NCBI GenBank assembly: GCA_945952225.1
Contig: CAMFHP010000022.1
Location: 23,790 to 87,789 of the forward strand
Origin: an uncultured Myxococcaceae bacterium
Lineage (GTDB): Bacteria > Myxococcota_A > Polyangia > Polyangiales > Ga0077539
Reading direction: 5' to 3'
DNA length: 64,000 nucleotides
Part shown: positions 47,117-59,284 of the stretch, in pieces
Layout of the letters: the number at the start of each line of letters is the position of its first letter
How positions within the stretch are numbered: position 1 is the stretch's first letter
Translations under genes and position numbers: made by a program
The notes under the pieces: generated by a model
Told to the model about the DNA's origin: nothing
Database searches by the model: none
The model's input: only the letters and a program-made list of their open reading frames with translations

Positions 47117-47213
47117 GGTCCGGCGCGAGTACCTCAAGGGGAGCGTTCCACGCAAGACGCTCCGCGGTTGACACGCGAGGGCGACGCGGCGCACGGGTGC
47201 ACGGCCGCTCCCG

Positions 47214-48323
47214 ATGCGATCTCCACGGATGTTCCCGCGCCTCGCACTGTTCATCGTCATCACGGTGCTCGCGGGCTGCCGTGATCCGCATCGCGCCGAC
47301 AGCGACGACCCGCGCATCCGCTACGAGGGACGCATCGCGCCCGACGCACAGGGCCGCGTGCGACTCGTGTGGCCCGGCGCCGCCCTGCACCTCCGCACCA
47401 CGGGCGGAACGCTCTCCGCGCGGCTCACCGACACGCCCTACGAAGACTCCTTCCGCGACTGCGACCGCCTCGGTGTGTCCGTCAACAACGGCCCGCTGCG
47501 CATCGTTCCGCTGCGCGAGGGAACGCACCGCTACGCGCTCACCGATGCGCTGCCCGCGGGGCTCCACACGGTGCGCGTGGTGAAGCTCACCGAGTCCGAG
47601 GTGGGCGCCGTGCGCATCGACGGCGTCTCCGTCGAGGGAGGCGCACTCACGCAGGCCACGCCGCGCCCGACGCGCACGCTGCTGGCCATCGGCGACTCGA
47701 TCACCGCGGGCTACGGCGTCGACGCGCCCGACCCGCGCTGCGAGTACGACGTCACGGCCAACAACGCCGACCGCGCGTGGGTCTCGCTCGCGGCGCGCGC
47801 CCTCGGCGACGAGCTGCACCTCGTGGCCTGGTCGGGGCGCGGCGTGTGGCGCAACTACGATCCCGCCATCGACGAGACGCTCCCGACGCTCTTCGAACGC
47901 GCGGTGGCCACCGATGCCACGTCGCGCGAAGACCTCTCGCGCATCACCCCCGACGCCGTGGTGCTCAACGTGGGCACCAACGACGCGGCCCGTCCGGGCT
48001 TCGACCGCGCGCGCTTCGAAGCTTCCCTCGACGCGTTCGTGCGGCGCCTCGAAGGGCGCTATCCCCGCGCGCGCTACGTGCTCGCCGTGGGCCCGATGCT
48101 CAACGACAACGCGCCGGTGACGGGCAGCATGCTCCGCACGCAGGTGCGCGACGCGACCGTCGCCGTGGCCCGACGGAGCGCCGCTCGCGGCGTGCGCGCG
48201 CAGGTGCTCGAACTGCCCATGGCGACGCCCGACGAGGGATGGGGCTGCGGCTATCACCCGAGCGCGATCACCCAGGCCCGCATGGCCGCGCGGCTCGTCG
48301 CGATGCTCCGCGCGCGGTGGTGA
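47214..48323 (+). CDS. SGNH-hydrolase lipoprotein (CE2-esterase-like)
   Basis: A 369-residue lipoprotein (lipobox VLAGC). The N-terminal ~140 residues form a beta-sandwich as in carbohydrate-esterase family 2, and the rest an SGNH hydrolase with GDSITAGYG (~160, nucleophile block), VLNVGTNDAA (~249, Asn block) and CGYHPSA (~348, catalytic His). CE2 enzymes deacetylate polysaccharides such as xylan. Its exposed position fits degradation of external glycans. A start five codons downstream (MFPRLA) is possible. Confidence 0.82.
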   Translation: MRSPRMFPRLALFIVITVLAGCRDPHRADSDDPRIRYEGRIAPDAQGRVRLVWPGAALHLRTTGGTLSARLTDTPYEDSFRDCDRLGVSVNNGPLRIVPLREGTHRYALTDALPAGLHTVRVVKLTESEVGAVRIDGVSVEGGALTQATPRPTRTLLAIGDSITAGYGVDAPDPRCEYDVTANNADRAWVSLAARALGDELHLVAWSGRGVWRNYDPAIDETLPTLFERAVATDATSREDLSRITPDAVVLNVGTNDAARPGFDRARFEASLDAFVRRLEGRYPRARYVLAVGPMLNDNAPVTGSMLRTQVRDATVAVARRSAARGVRAQVLELPMATPDEGWGCGYHPSAITQARMAARLVAMLRARW

Positions 48324-48324
48324 C

Positions 48325-49617
48325 TCAGCCGCGTCCGTTGGGCTGCGAGGCCGTGGGCGGAAGGCACGCGCTGGGGCCTCCCGTGGCGGGGCGTCCGAGG
48401 TCGTCTTCGTAGTAGCGACACACGAGGGGCGCGGTGCAGTTCGCGTTGCGCACGCACGACCGCTCGATGCAGAGCCCGAGGTTGTCGGGCGTGTCGGCGG
48501 TGCCGGGGGTGATGGTGCTCGGGCTGTCGGGACACGAGGGCGAGAGCGCGAGGTTCACGAAGCTCCCGCACACGCCCTCGGTGGGCCGCGCGCCGATGAT
48601 GTTGAAGCAGATGCCGCGGCACTGATAGTTGCGCCGCACGGTGTAGCCCGGCGGCGTCTCGACCATCGTGGGGTCGCAGGGCATGCCGTCGGCGAGCTTC
48701 GTGAGGTCGATGCCGCGCACGGAGCACACGCCGTCGCGGGGGTTGCATCGCAGGCCCGAGGGGCACTGGCTGTCGTTGGCGCAGAAGGCCACGCAGCCCG
48801 GCGCGTCGGGCGTCGAGGTGGCGTGCGTGAACCACCAGCCCGTGCAGAGGAACCCGCTGCGGCACGCGAGCGTCGCACCGGGGCGCGCGCCGGGCGAGCA
48901 CGACTGCGTGCATTGCGAGCGGGCGGTGCTTCCGTCGCCGTAGGAGAGGCACGTCGCGTTGCCGCCGCCGCACGCGTTCCGCTCCGTGGTGAGCGAGCTG
49001 TTGTTCGTGCACGCGAGGGAGCACATCGGCGTGGTCTCGGTGGAGATGCACCGCAGTCGGTTGCCACACGCGGCCGGGTCGAGTCCGCCGCCCGTCGCGG
49101 GCATGGTGCACGCGGCGCCCGCGCGGGTGATCGACACACAACGCCCCATCACGCAGCCGGTGCCGAGGGAGCAGACCGTTCCGCACGCGCCGCAGTGGTC
49201 GTCGTTGATGCCCGGGTCGACGCACGCGCCGTTGCAACGGAGCTCACCGGGCGCGCAGGCCCCGGTGCTGTCGGGCGCGTCGGGCGCGTCGAGGGTGGGT
49301 GCGTCGGGCGAGGGCACGTCGGGCTCGACGACGTCGGGGCCTCCCGTGTCGAGGGCGGGCGCGTCGGGGCCTCCACCATCGAGGGCGGGCGCGTCGGGCG
49401 CGGGCACGTCGGGTGACGGTGCATCGGGTGACGACCCATCGGCGGGCGGCGCGTCGGGGCCTTCTTCGAGGGCGTCGGGGGCGGGCGCGTCCGCGGATGC
49501 ATCGGGCAGCGATGCGTCGCCGTCGACCACGATGGTGCGCAGTTCGAACGCGCAGTGCGCCGCGGAGGCGGCGAGCGCGAGGAGGGCGGCGCGGGCGACG
49601 CGGAGGCCGGAGGCCAT
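48325..49617 (-). CDS. Cysteine-rich exported protein with Pro/Asp linker
   Basis: A 430-residue exported protein. The signal (ASGLRVARAALLALAASAAHC) is followed by an Ala/Asp/Pro linker (residues ~25-125, PDAP-type repeats) and then ~300 residues rich in cysteine. The first Cys cluster, CNGACVDPGINDDHCGACGT, is a common Myxococcota surface motif. Later repeats (CRGICFN, CNPRDGVC) continue the pattern. The -1 residue before the candidate lipobox Cys is His, so lipidation is doubtful. The MASGLR start was taken because the longer frame lacks a signal. Confidence 0.75.
   Translation of the reverse strand: MASGLRVARAALLALAASAAHCAFELRTIVVDGDASLPDASADAPAPDALEEGPDAPPADGSSPDAPSPDVPAPDAPALDGGGPDAPALDTGGPDVVEPDVPSPDAPTLDAPDAPDSTGACAPGELRCNGACVDPGINDDHCGACGTVCSLGTGCVMGRCVSITRAGAACTMPATGGGLDPAACGNRLRCISTETTPMCSLACTNNSSLTTERNACGGGNATCLSYGDGSTARSQCTQSCSPGARPGATLACRSGFLCTGWWFTHATSTPDAPGCVAFCANDSQCPSGLRCNPRDGVCSVRGIDLTKLADGMPCDPTMVETPPGYTVRRNYQCRGICFNIIGARPTEGVCGSFVNLALSPSCPDSPSTITPGTADTPDNLGLCIERSCVRNANCTAPLVCRYYEDDLGRPATGGPSACLPPTASQPNGRG
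49262..49500 (-). repeat. PDAP-type linker repeats
   Basis: Short in-frame repeats of the GCGTCGGG type encode a PDAP/PDVP linker in the cysteine-rich protein, a region likely to vary in length. Confidence 0.6.
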
Positions 49618-49726
49618 GGGCGTTGCTTCTATCACGTCGGCGGTGAAAACCGGGCTCGCGCGCGGGGGCCTCTCTTGCCGCGCGGAATCGCCCTGACGTA
49701 GGCTGCGCGGGCGCCCTGCGACGCCC

Positions 49727-51229
49727 ATGACCCCAGCCGACGATCCGTTTCACCCCGGCGGCACCTTCGCTCGCTACCAGATCCTCGAGCGCATCGGTGA
49801 GGGCGGCATGGCGTCGGTGTGGAAGGCCATGCACCTCGGGCTGCGCAAGCCCGTGGCGATCAAGACGCTCCGCGCGGACATGAGCCAGAGCGTGAAGGCC
49901 CGCGAGCGCTTCGAACGTGAGGGCGAGGCCATCGCGCGCATCCGGCACGCGCACGTGGTCGAGGTGCACGACGTGGGCATCGTCGGCGACACGCCCTACC
50001 TCGTGATGGAGTACCTCGACGGCGAGGATCTCCGCGCGGTGTTCCTCCGTCGCGGCGCGCTGCCGTTGATGGAGCTGTGCGACGTGATGGTGCCCGTGTG
50101 CGCGGCCATCGCGGCCGCCCACGACGAGGGCGTGGTGCACCGCGACCTCAAACCCGGCAACATCTTCATGGCCCGCACGCGCGACCGCGGAACGGTGCCC
50201 AAGGTGCTCGACTTCGGCGTCTCGCGCCTCCGCGACGGCCACCTCGGCACCGAGCACACGGGCACCGCGGTGGTGCTCGGAACCCCGCGCTACATGGCCC
50301 CCGAGCAGGTGCGCGGCGCCCGCGACGTCGACGGCCGCGCCGACCAGTACGCCCTCGGCGTGATGCTCTACCAGGGCTCCACGGGCTCGGTGCCCATCGA
50401 CGAGCCCGCGGTGTTCGAACTGCTCCGCCGCGTGGTGAACGGTGACTTCGCACCGCCGCGCGTGCGCCGCCCCGACCTGCCCGAGGCCTTCGAACGGGTG
50501 GTGCTCCGCGCGATGGCGAAGCGCCCCGAGGATCGCTTTCCCACGGTGCGCGAGCTCGGCGCGGCGCTGCTCCCCTTCGCGAGCGAGCGCACGCGGGTGA
50601 TCTACGGCGACTCGCTCGACACGTCGTTCCCCGCGGAGCTTCTGAACGCGCTGCCGCCGCCCGTGGTGGCCGCGCCGATGCCCGCCGCGCCGCCTGTCGT
50701 CACGGCCCCCGCGCCCCACGCCGACGGCACGGTCACCCTCCGCGAGGTTCCCCTCGAAGTCCCCGCGCGACACAGCTCGCCCGAGGTGCGCGCGCTCTCG
50801 CTCCTGCTCGCGGCCGTGGCCGCCGTCGCCGTGCTGCTCACCGTGTGGATCGCGATGCGCCCGCACGCCACGCCGCTCCCCCCGCAGGCCGCGGTGCAGC
50901 CCCTCGCGCAGCCCGTGGAGCCCGTCGCGCAACCCGTGGTGCAACCCGTGGTGCAACCCATCGCGCAGCCCGTGGTGCAACCCATCGCGCAGCCCATCGC
51001 GCAACCCGTGGTGCAGCCCATCGCGCAGCCCGTGGTGCAGCCCATCGCGCAACCCATCGCGCAGCCCGTGGAGCCCGCCGTCGCGCAGCCCGTGGCGGTC
51101 GCAGCGCCCGTGCGCACCGCGCCCGCGCAGCCTGCGACGACGGCGCGTGTGCGTGTGTCTCCCATCCGCCCGCGTGTGACGACGCGCGCGCCCCAGCCCG
51201 GTGTCGTCAACGCGCATGACATCGACTGA
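49727..51229 (+). CDS. Ser/Thr protein kinase with repetitive extracytoplasmic tail
   Basis: A 500-residue Hanks-type kinase. The kinase domain spans ~15-285: ERIGEGGMASVWKAMH, VAIKTLR, VVHRDLKPGNIFM, VLDFGVSRL, VLGTPRYMAPEQVRG. A membrane helix follows (~360-382, LLLAAVAAVAVLLTVWIAM). About 80 residues are a tandem of QPVVQPIAQP-type units and a basic tail. The tail has no recognised sensor domain and may span or bind the cell wall, by analogy with other Pro-rich kinase tails. The next gene's ATG overlaps its end by 14 bases. Confidence 0.88.
   Translation: MTPADDPFHPGGTFARYQILERIGEGGMASVWKAMHLGLRKPVAIKTLRADMSQSVKARERFEREGEAIARIRHAHVVEVHDVGIVGDTPYLVMEYLDGEDLRAVFLRRGALPLMELCDVMVPVCAAIAAAHDEGVVHRDLKPGNIFMARTRDRGTVPKVLDFGVSRLRDGHLGTEHTGTAVVLGTPRYMAPEQVRGARDVDGRADQYALGVMLYQGSTGSVPIDEPAVFELLRRVVNGDFAPPRVRRPDLPEAFERVVLRAMAKRPEDRFPTVRELGAALLPFASERTRVIYGDSLDTSFPAELLNALPPPVVAAPMPAAPPVVTAPAPHADGTVTLREVPLEVPARHSSPEVRALSLLLAAVAAVAVLLTVWIAMRPHATPLPPQAAVQPLAQPVEPVAQPVVQPVVQPIAQPVVQPIAQPIAQPVVQPIAQPVVQPIAQPIAQPVEPAVAQPVAVAAPVRTAPAQPATTARVRVSPIRPRVTTRAPQPGVVNAHDID
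50895..51085 (+). repeat. QPVVQPIAQP-coding tandem repeats
   Basis: In-frame 12-24-bp units (CCCGTGGTGCAACCCATCGC) repeat about a dozen times in the kinase tail. The copies are nearly identical, indicating recent expansion and possible length variation between strains. Confidence 0.75.
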
Positions 51230-52235
51230 ACGACGCGCGCGCACGCTCGCCCTCGCCCTCTCGCTCGTGTCTGCGGTGGCGGGCGCGCAGGGACGCGACG
51301 ACGACCCGCGGCGCCGTCAGCTCATCTTGCAGGCGGGCACGCTCCGCGATCGCGGCGACCATGAGGGCGCGCTCGACCTCGCACGACAGGCCGCGGCGCG
51401 GCGCATGAGCCCCTCGCTCCGTCTCTTCATCGCGCAGGAGGAGCAGAGCCTCGGCAGCACGCTCGAAGCCCTGCGCGACGCGCGCCTCTGCGCCGCGGAG
51501 TTCGAAGCGGACCCGTCGCTCGCGCACCGCGATGAGTTCCTCGCGTCGTGTCGGGGAATCGTGACGGCGCTCTCGTCGCGGGTGGCGCGGCTCACCGTGC
51601 AGGTGCCCCTCGACGTGCCCGATCTCGCCGTGCTCCTCGACGACGAGCCCCTCCCCCGCGACGCGTGGAACACCGCACGCGAGGTGCTCCCCGGCCCGCA
51701 CACCTTCGCCGCGCGCGCGCCGGGCCACGCGCTCTTCACCCGCACGGTGAACCTCCCCGGTGGCGCCTCGGTCACCGTGCCCATCGCCCTCACCGCGACC
51801 GCGGCGTCGGAGTCTTCACCGCCGCCGCCCATCACCCCTGCCCCCCACACGGATCCCTCGCACAGCCCCATGCCCTGGGTGCTCGCGGGCGTGGCGGGCG
51901 CGGCCTTCGTCACGGGCGGTGTGCTCTACGCGCTCCGCAACGACGCCCTCGCGCAGCGCGACGGATACTGCGCCGAGCCCTCGGGCGACTGCGTGGTGAC
52001 CTCTCCCTACGCGGCCTCGCTCGCCGATGCGGCGCAGCAGCGGGCCTCGACGTACAGCACCGGCGCGGGCATCTCGCTCGTGGTGGGCGCGCTCTCGCTC
52101 GCGGGCGGCGTCGTGTGGTGGATCGTCGATCACACGTCTCCGTCGCCCGCACCGTCCCCCTCGTCGCGCGCGCTCTCGTGGCGCGTGACGCCCTCGGCGA
52201 CGGGGCTCTCCGTGGGGCTCGACGGACACTTCTGA
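51216..52235 (+). CDS. Envelope protein with PEGA-like domain and C-terminal helices
   Basis: A 339-residue protein of unknown function. A signal (to ~29, VAGAQ) is followed by a TPR-like helical region (~40-120). A PEGA-like beta domain comes next (~128-195, VARLTVQVPLDVPDLAVLLD...LPGPHTFAARAPGH). Two membrane helices follow (~225-245, ~275-297), separated by a cysteine hairpin (CAEPSGDCVVTS). The start overlaps the end of the kinase gene by 14 bases, so they are co-expressed and may act together. The architecture resembles the protein at 34477. Confidence 0.72.
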   Translation: MTSTERRARTLALALSLVSAVAGAQGRDDDPRRRQLILQAGTLRDRGDHEGALDLARQAAARRMSPSLRLFIAQEEQSLGSTLEALRDARLCAAEFEADPSLAHRDEFLASCRGIVTALSSRVARLTVQVPLDVPDLAVLLDDEPLPRDAWNTAREVLPGPHTFAARAPGHALFTRTVNLPGGASVTVPIALTATAASESSPPPPITPAPHTDPSHSPMPWVLAGVAGAAFVTGGVLYALRNDALAQRDGYCAEPSGDCVVTSPYAASLADAAQQRASTYSTGAGISLVVGALSLAGGVVWWIVDHTSPSPAPSPSSRALSWRVTPSATGLSVGLDGHF

Positions 52236-52292
52236 CCGCTGTTTTCGTCGGAAATTCGCGTGATTTTCCGTCTTCGGGCACGGTCCCCGGCG

Positions 52293-53363
52293 ATGGAGAA
52301 CCACCCCACCGTTCAGACCCTGCCGCTCGACGCGGTGCGCATCCCCGGGTCGCGGCTCCGCGGGCTCGGCGACCTCGAAGCCCTGCGCGAGTCGATCACG
52401 AGCACCGGGCTGCTTCAGCCCATCCTCGTCGACCGCGCCTACAACCTCGTGTGCGGGCTCCACCGCCTCGAGGCGTGCCGCAGCCTCGGGTGGACGCACA
52501 TCGCCGCCGTGGTCGAAGACTTCGAGGGACCGCGCGCGCGCCTCGCCGAGGTCGATGAGAACCTCTGCCGCCGCGAGCTCACCGTGCTCGAACGCGCGGA
52601 GCACATCGCCCTGCGCCGCGCCCTCTGGGAGGAGATGCAGGCCGAGCGCGCCGAGGCCGCCGCCGCGGAAGAAGAGAGCCGCAAGCGCAAGAAGGCGAAG
52701 CCCCCCGAGGCGCCCCTCGCGGCCTTCGTCGACGACACCGCGCGACGCACCGGCCGTGCGAAGGCCGCCGTGCGCGAGGAGCTCCGCATCGGAGAGCTGC
52801 CCGAAGACGTGCGCGCCGTCGCCCGCGAGACGCCCGTGAGCAACAACAAGCGCGAGCTCCTCGCCCTCACGCGCATGCCGCAGGAAGAACAGCGCCGCGC
52901 CATCACCGCCGTGAAAGCCGGCGAGTCGAAGAGCGTGCGCGCCAAGACCGTGAAGGCCGCCGCCGCCGCGCGCGAAGAGAACGTCGACACCGCCGACTGC
53001 CCCTTCGACCTCACCGACGACGGACGCCCCCGCGACGCCACCGAGAGCAGGGTGACGGGCCCCGCGCCCTCCATCGCCGCGGCCGTGAGCGACGACCCGT
53101 CGAGCTACCGCGACGACCCGATGTCTCCGTGGGCCACGCCCGGCGGAGCCCTCGAACGCGAGCTCACGCGCGCCCAGATCGTGCGCCTCGTGGGCGACGC
53201 GCAGCGCACCCTCGCCCGCGCCCTCGACCTCTGGGGCCCCAGCGACGACGAGGGACGCCACCACCTCCGCAACGCCGTCGACGCCGTCGAGCGCCTCTCG
53301 CAGTGGATGGAGTCTCCCTCGGCCACCGAGAGCGCCGCCCCCGCCTGGGCCGCCACGGCCTGA
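52293..53363 (+). CDS. Orphan ParB/Spo0J-like protein
   Basis: A 356-residue ParB-related protein. The N-terminal ParB/Srx-like fold (~5-100) has PLDAVRIPGSRLRGLGDLEA, ESITSTGLLQPILV and NLVCGLHRLEACRSLGW; the GxHRxEA signature corresponds to the CTP-binding ENxxR-type region. A helix-rich charged linker and a possible helix-turn-helix (KAAVREELRIGELPEDVRAV) follow. No parA is adjacent, and no parS-like site is visible. It could be a nucleoid or plasmid-type partition relic or a site-specific regulator. Confidence 0.8.
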   Translation: MENHPTVQTLPLDAVRIPGSRLRGLGDLEALRESITSTGLLQPILVDRAYNLVCGLHRLEACRSLGWTHIAAVVEDFEGPRARLAEVDENLCRRELTVLERAEHIALRRALWEEMQAERAEAAAAEEESRKRKKAKPPEAPLAAFVDDTARRTGRAKAAVREELRIGELPEDVRAVARETPVSNNKRELLALTRMPQEEQRRAITAVKAGESKSVRAKTVKAAAAAREENVDTADCPFDLTDDGRPRDATESRVTGPAPSIAAAVSDDPSSYRDDPMSPWATPGGALERELTRAQIVRLVGDAQRTLARALDLWGPSDDEGRHHLRNAVDAVERLSQWMESPSATESAAPAWAATA

Positions 53364-53391
53364 GCGCGCAGCCTCTCCCTTCGGCGCTGCG

Positions 53392-53814
53392 CTACTCGCT
53401 CCCGCCCTGGTTGTTCATCATCCCCTGCACCGTGCGCCGCGCCGCGCGCGCCTGGCCCTGCATCGCCCGCATCTGCTGCTGCGTCGCGCGCAGCTCCATC
53501 TGCGTCTGCGCGAGCTCCTGACGGAGCGCCGCGTTCTCCTGCGCCGTCGCCTGCTGCTGCTGCTCCACGCGCGCGAGCCTCTGCTCGATCCACTGCACGC
53601 GCTGGTCGGTGCCCACGCCCTGCGGTTGCGCCACACCGGGCTGTTGCATCACGGGCTGCTGCGGCATCACGGGCTGCTGCACCACGGGCTGCTGCACCAC
53701 CGGCGCGGGCCACGTCGGCGCCTGCACCACGGTGGGCTCCTCGCGCGCGCTCTGACGCTCACACCCAAGAGCCGCCAGCGCGAGCAGCCCGGCCCATCGC
53801 ACCCACGTCTTCAT
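53392..53814 (-). CDS. Small coiled-coil lipoprotein
   Basis: A 140-residue predicted lipoprotein with lipobox ALGC. A Gln/Pro/Val repeat linker (PVVQQPVVQQPVMPQQPVM) is followed by a C-terminal coiled coil rich in Gln and Arg (VQWIEQRLARVEQQQQATAQ). The composition is like cell-wall-tethering lipoproteins. The start is the Met that gives the signal peptide. Confidence 0.68.
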   Translation of the reverse strand: MKTWVRWAGLLALAALGCERQSAREEPTVVQAPTWPAPVVQQPVVQQPVMPQQPVMQQPGVAQPQGVGTDQRVQWIEQRLARVEQQQQATAQENAALRQELAQTQMELRATQQQMRAMQGQARAARRTVQGMMNNQGGSE

Positions 53815-53948
53815 GCGCCGCGCACCATACCCCAGTTGCCAATTGAACATCGGCGCCGTTGTCATTCGCCGCCCCTCCATCGCGCAAACGCCCTTGTTTC
53901 AAGCCCTGCACACGCAGCGCCCCCGTCGGGTGATTGCGGATTGGCACC

Positions 53949-53976
53949 TTGACAGTGAGCAAGTGTTCAGTATCCC
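53949..53976 (+). promoter_or_regulatory. imuA-imuB-dnaE2 promoter with LexA-box-like spacer
   Basis: TTGACA (53949-53954) and TATCCC (53971-53976) are 16 bp apart. The spacer and first -10 base hold GTGAGCAAGTGTTCAGT, which contains the GTTCAG core and most positions of the M. xanthus LexA box as I recall it (CTRHAMRYBYGTTCAGS). Binding there would block RNA polymerase. Direct sequence evidence for the promoter is good; assignment of the operator is inference. Confidence 0.55.
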
Positions 53977-53997
53977 CTCCGGGGTGTGAGGCCCTCG

Positions 53998-54609
53998 ATG
54001 AACGTGCCTGCCGCGGTGCCCTTCGCGCGTTCGCCCGACGCGACGACGCCCGCGCCGCTGCCCGCGCGTGTGCCCATGGGACGCGTCGTCGAGCTGTCGG
54101 GCGCCGTGCCTTCGGGGCGCACCACGGTGGCCGTGGGCTTCGTGCTCGACGCGCAACGCCACGGAGACCCGGTGGCCTGGGTGCAGTGCGAACGCGGCGG
54201 GCTCTATCCCCCCGACCTGGCCGACGCGGGCGTCGACCTCGACGCGCTCGCGGTGGTGCAGGTTCCCCGTGACGGCAGCGCCCTCGCACGCGCGGGAGAA
54301 CTCCTGCTGCGCTCCGGCGGATTCGGCCTCGTGGTGCTCGACCTCACGCCCGGCACGCCCCGCGGCAGCGCGTGGATCGTGCGCCTCGGCGCCCTCGCGC
54401 GGCACCACCACGCCCGCGTCGTGCTGCTCACGGCGAGCGATGCCGCGGCGCCCTCGGCCGGTGCGCTCGTGGCCGTGCGCGCGGCCCCCACGCGGACACA
54501 CCACGGCGACCGCTACGCCCTCACGCCCGCGGTGCTCCGCGATCGGTGTGACCTCGCGCCGACGATCGCGCCCACGCGCCATCCCGCGCCCTGGCAGGTG
54601 TTGCGATGA
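53998..54609 (+). CDS. imuA: ImuA-like RecA-family mutagenesis protein
   Basis: A 203-residue RecA/SulA-like protein. It has the Walker-A-like GAVPSGRTTVA (~35) and a following ATPase core (VAWVQCERGGLYPPDL, FGLVVLDLTP). ImuA links the mutasome to RecA and ImuB. The ATG at 53998, with GAGG six bases upstream, was preferred over the GTG at 53986. It is followed in ATGA overlap by imuB, and the imuA-imuB-dnaE2 order is diagnostic. Confidence 0.85.
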   Translation: MNVPAAVPFARSPDATTPAPLPARVPMGRVVELSGAVPSGRTTVAVGFVLDAQRHGDPVAWVQCERGGLYPPDLADAGVDLDALAVVQVPRDGSALARAGELLLRSGGFGLVVLDLTPGTPRGSAWIVRLGALARHHHARVVLLTASDAAAPSAGALVAVRAAPTRTHHGDRYALTPAVLRDRCDLAPTIAPTRHPAPWQVLR

Positions 54610-56167
54610 GCGCCCGCGTGGCCTGCGTGTGCGTGCACACCCTCGCGCTCCAGACGCTCCTGCGCGACCGTCCCGCGTGGCGTCGCGCGCCCGTGGCCCT
54701 CGTCGACGAAGAGCGCCCCGACGCGCCCCTCACCGCGCTCAACACCGCGGCCTGGCGCGCGGGGCTCACCCCCGGAATCCGTCTCGGCGCGGCCCGCAAC
54801 CTCGTGCCCACGCTCCGCGCTGCGGCCGTGCCCGACGCGCGCGTGGCCGACGCGGTGCGCGCCCTCGCCGACGCGCTGCGAACGTGCGCGCCCGGTGTGG
54901 AACCCGATGCGCGCGCCGGAGTGTTCACCGTCGACGCCTCGGGGCTCGGCAGGCTCCACCGCGACGCGCGCGCCTGGGCCCTCACCGTGCGCCGCGCCGT
55001 GCTCGATGCGGGCTTCGCGGGCTCGGTGGTCGTGGGCTTCGACCGTCGCACCGCGCGGGCCATCGCGCTCCACACGCGCCGCGTGGTCGTCGCGCGCACC
55101 TGGCACGACGAGCTCGCCGTGGCCGCGGCCGTTCCCCTCGACGCGCTGGGGCTTCCGCGCGCTGCGCTCTCTGCCCTCGACGCCCTCGGGCTCCGCACCC
55201 TCGGAGACCTCTGGACCCTCCCGCGCGAGACCGTGCACCACCGCTTCGGACCCGCCGTGGGCGACGCGCGCGCGTGGCCCGAGCGCGAGCCCTCGCTCCC
55301 CGTGCAGCCCGACCTTCCGCGCGCCCCCGAACGCACGGTCATCGAGGTCGATCCGCCCGACGACGACGTCACCCGACTGCTCTTCGCGCTGCGCGGCGCG
55401 CTCCATCTCCTCACGGCGCGCCTCGCATCGCACGGCGAGGCCATCGCCGCGGTGCACCTCGACCTCGCCCTCGACGACCGCACACACGCGCTCCACCGCA
55501 TCGAGCCCGCGAGCGCCACGCGCGACGTCGCCCTGCTCATCGACCTGCTGCGACTGCGGCTCACGGAGCAGCACCTCTCCGCCCCCGTGCGCGAGGCCGT
55601 GGTGACCGTCGAACCCGCGGCCCTGCGCGGCGAGCAGCTCCACCTCTTCGCCCACGAGCGATTGCGTGATCCCCACGCCGTGGCCCGCGCCGTGGCCCGC
55701 GTGCGCGCGGCCTTCGGCGATGCGTCGGTCTCGCGCCCCGCCCTCCGCGACGCCCACCTCCCCGAGGCGCGCTTCACCTGGGAGCCCTGGAAACCCCTTC
55801 CCACGAAGCGCACGACGCCCCTCGCACCGTGCGAGGTTCCCCTCATGCGACGCATCGTGGCGCCGCCGCGCGAGGTGTCGCCCCACGAGCTCCGCACGCT
55901 GCGTCCCGTCGAGCAGCGCGAGGCCCTCGCCGTCCCCGAACCCACCGACGCGCGCGACCCTCTCGATGCGCCGTGGCTCCAGCGCGCGCCCGTCAACGAC
56001 GCCTCCCACGACGCGTGGAACGGCGTGGCCCCCACCCGCGTCGAGGGCGCCTGGTGGCACCGCACGGTGGAGCGCGACTACTACTACGCCGAGACCCGCG
56101 ACGGCGCGCTGTGGTGGGTGTTCTTCGATCGCGCGCGGGGGCGGTGGTTCCAGCAGGGAGTCGTCGA

Positions 56168-56171
<4 letters not shown>
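54606..56171 (+). CDS. imuB: ImuB, catalytically inactive Y-family polymerase homologue
   Basis: A 521-residue DinB-like protein. The Y-family fold is recognisable, but the catalytic carboxylate region is replaced: the first motif reads VACVCVHTLALQ instead of DMDAFYASVE, and the second FTVDASGLGRLH lacks the DE pair. ImuB is known as a non-polymerase adaptor that binds the beta clamp and DnaE2. The C-terminus (~460-521, with WWHRTVERDYYYAET) is typical of ImuB. It overlaps imuA by four bases and dnaE2 by four (TTGA). Confidence 0.88.
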
Positions 56172-59206
<3,035 letters not shown>

Positions 59207-59270
59207 ACGGCGCCCCTCCCTCACGTCGCGCGTTTTTCACGGAGCAATCTTCGAATCGGAGGGCGCTGTG

Positions 59271-59276
59271 TATGAT
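59271..59276 (+). promoter_or_regulatory. TANNNT -10 hexamer before the FG-GAP lipoprotein
   Basis: TATGAT, a good -10, lies eight bases before the ATG, with CGCGCCCC between. This is the clearest example of the leaderless-type arrangement in the window. Confidence 0.5.
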
Positions 59277-59284
59277 CGCGCCCC

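Noticed and set aside
48823..49416. A plus-strand frame across the Pro/Asp linker
   Set aside because: It is antisense low-complexity, with no start context; the minus-strand gene has a signal peptide and cysteine motifs.
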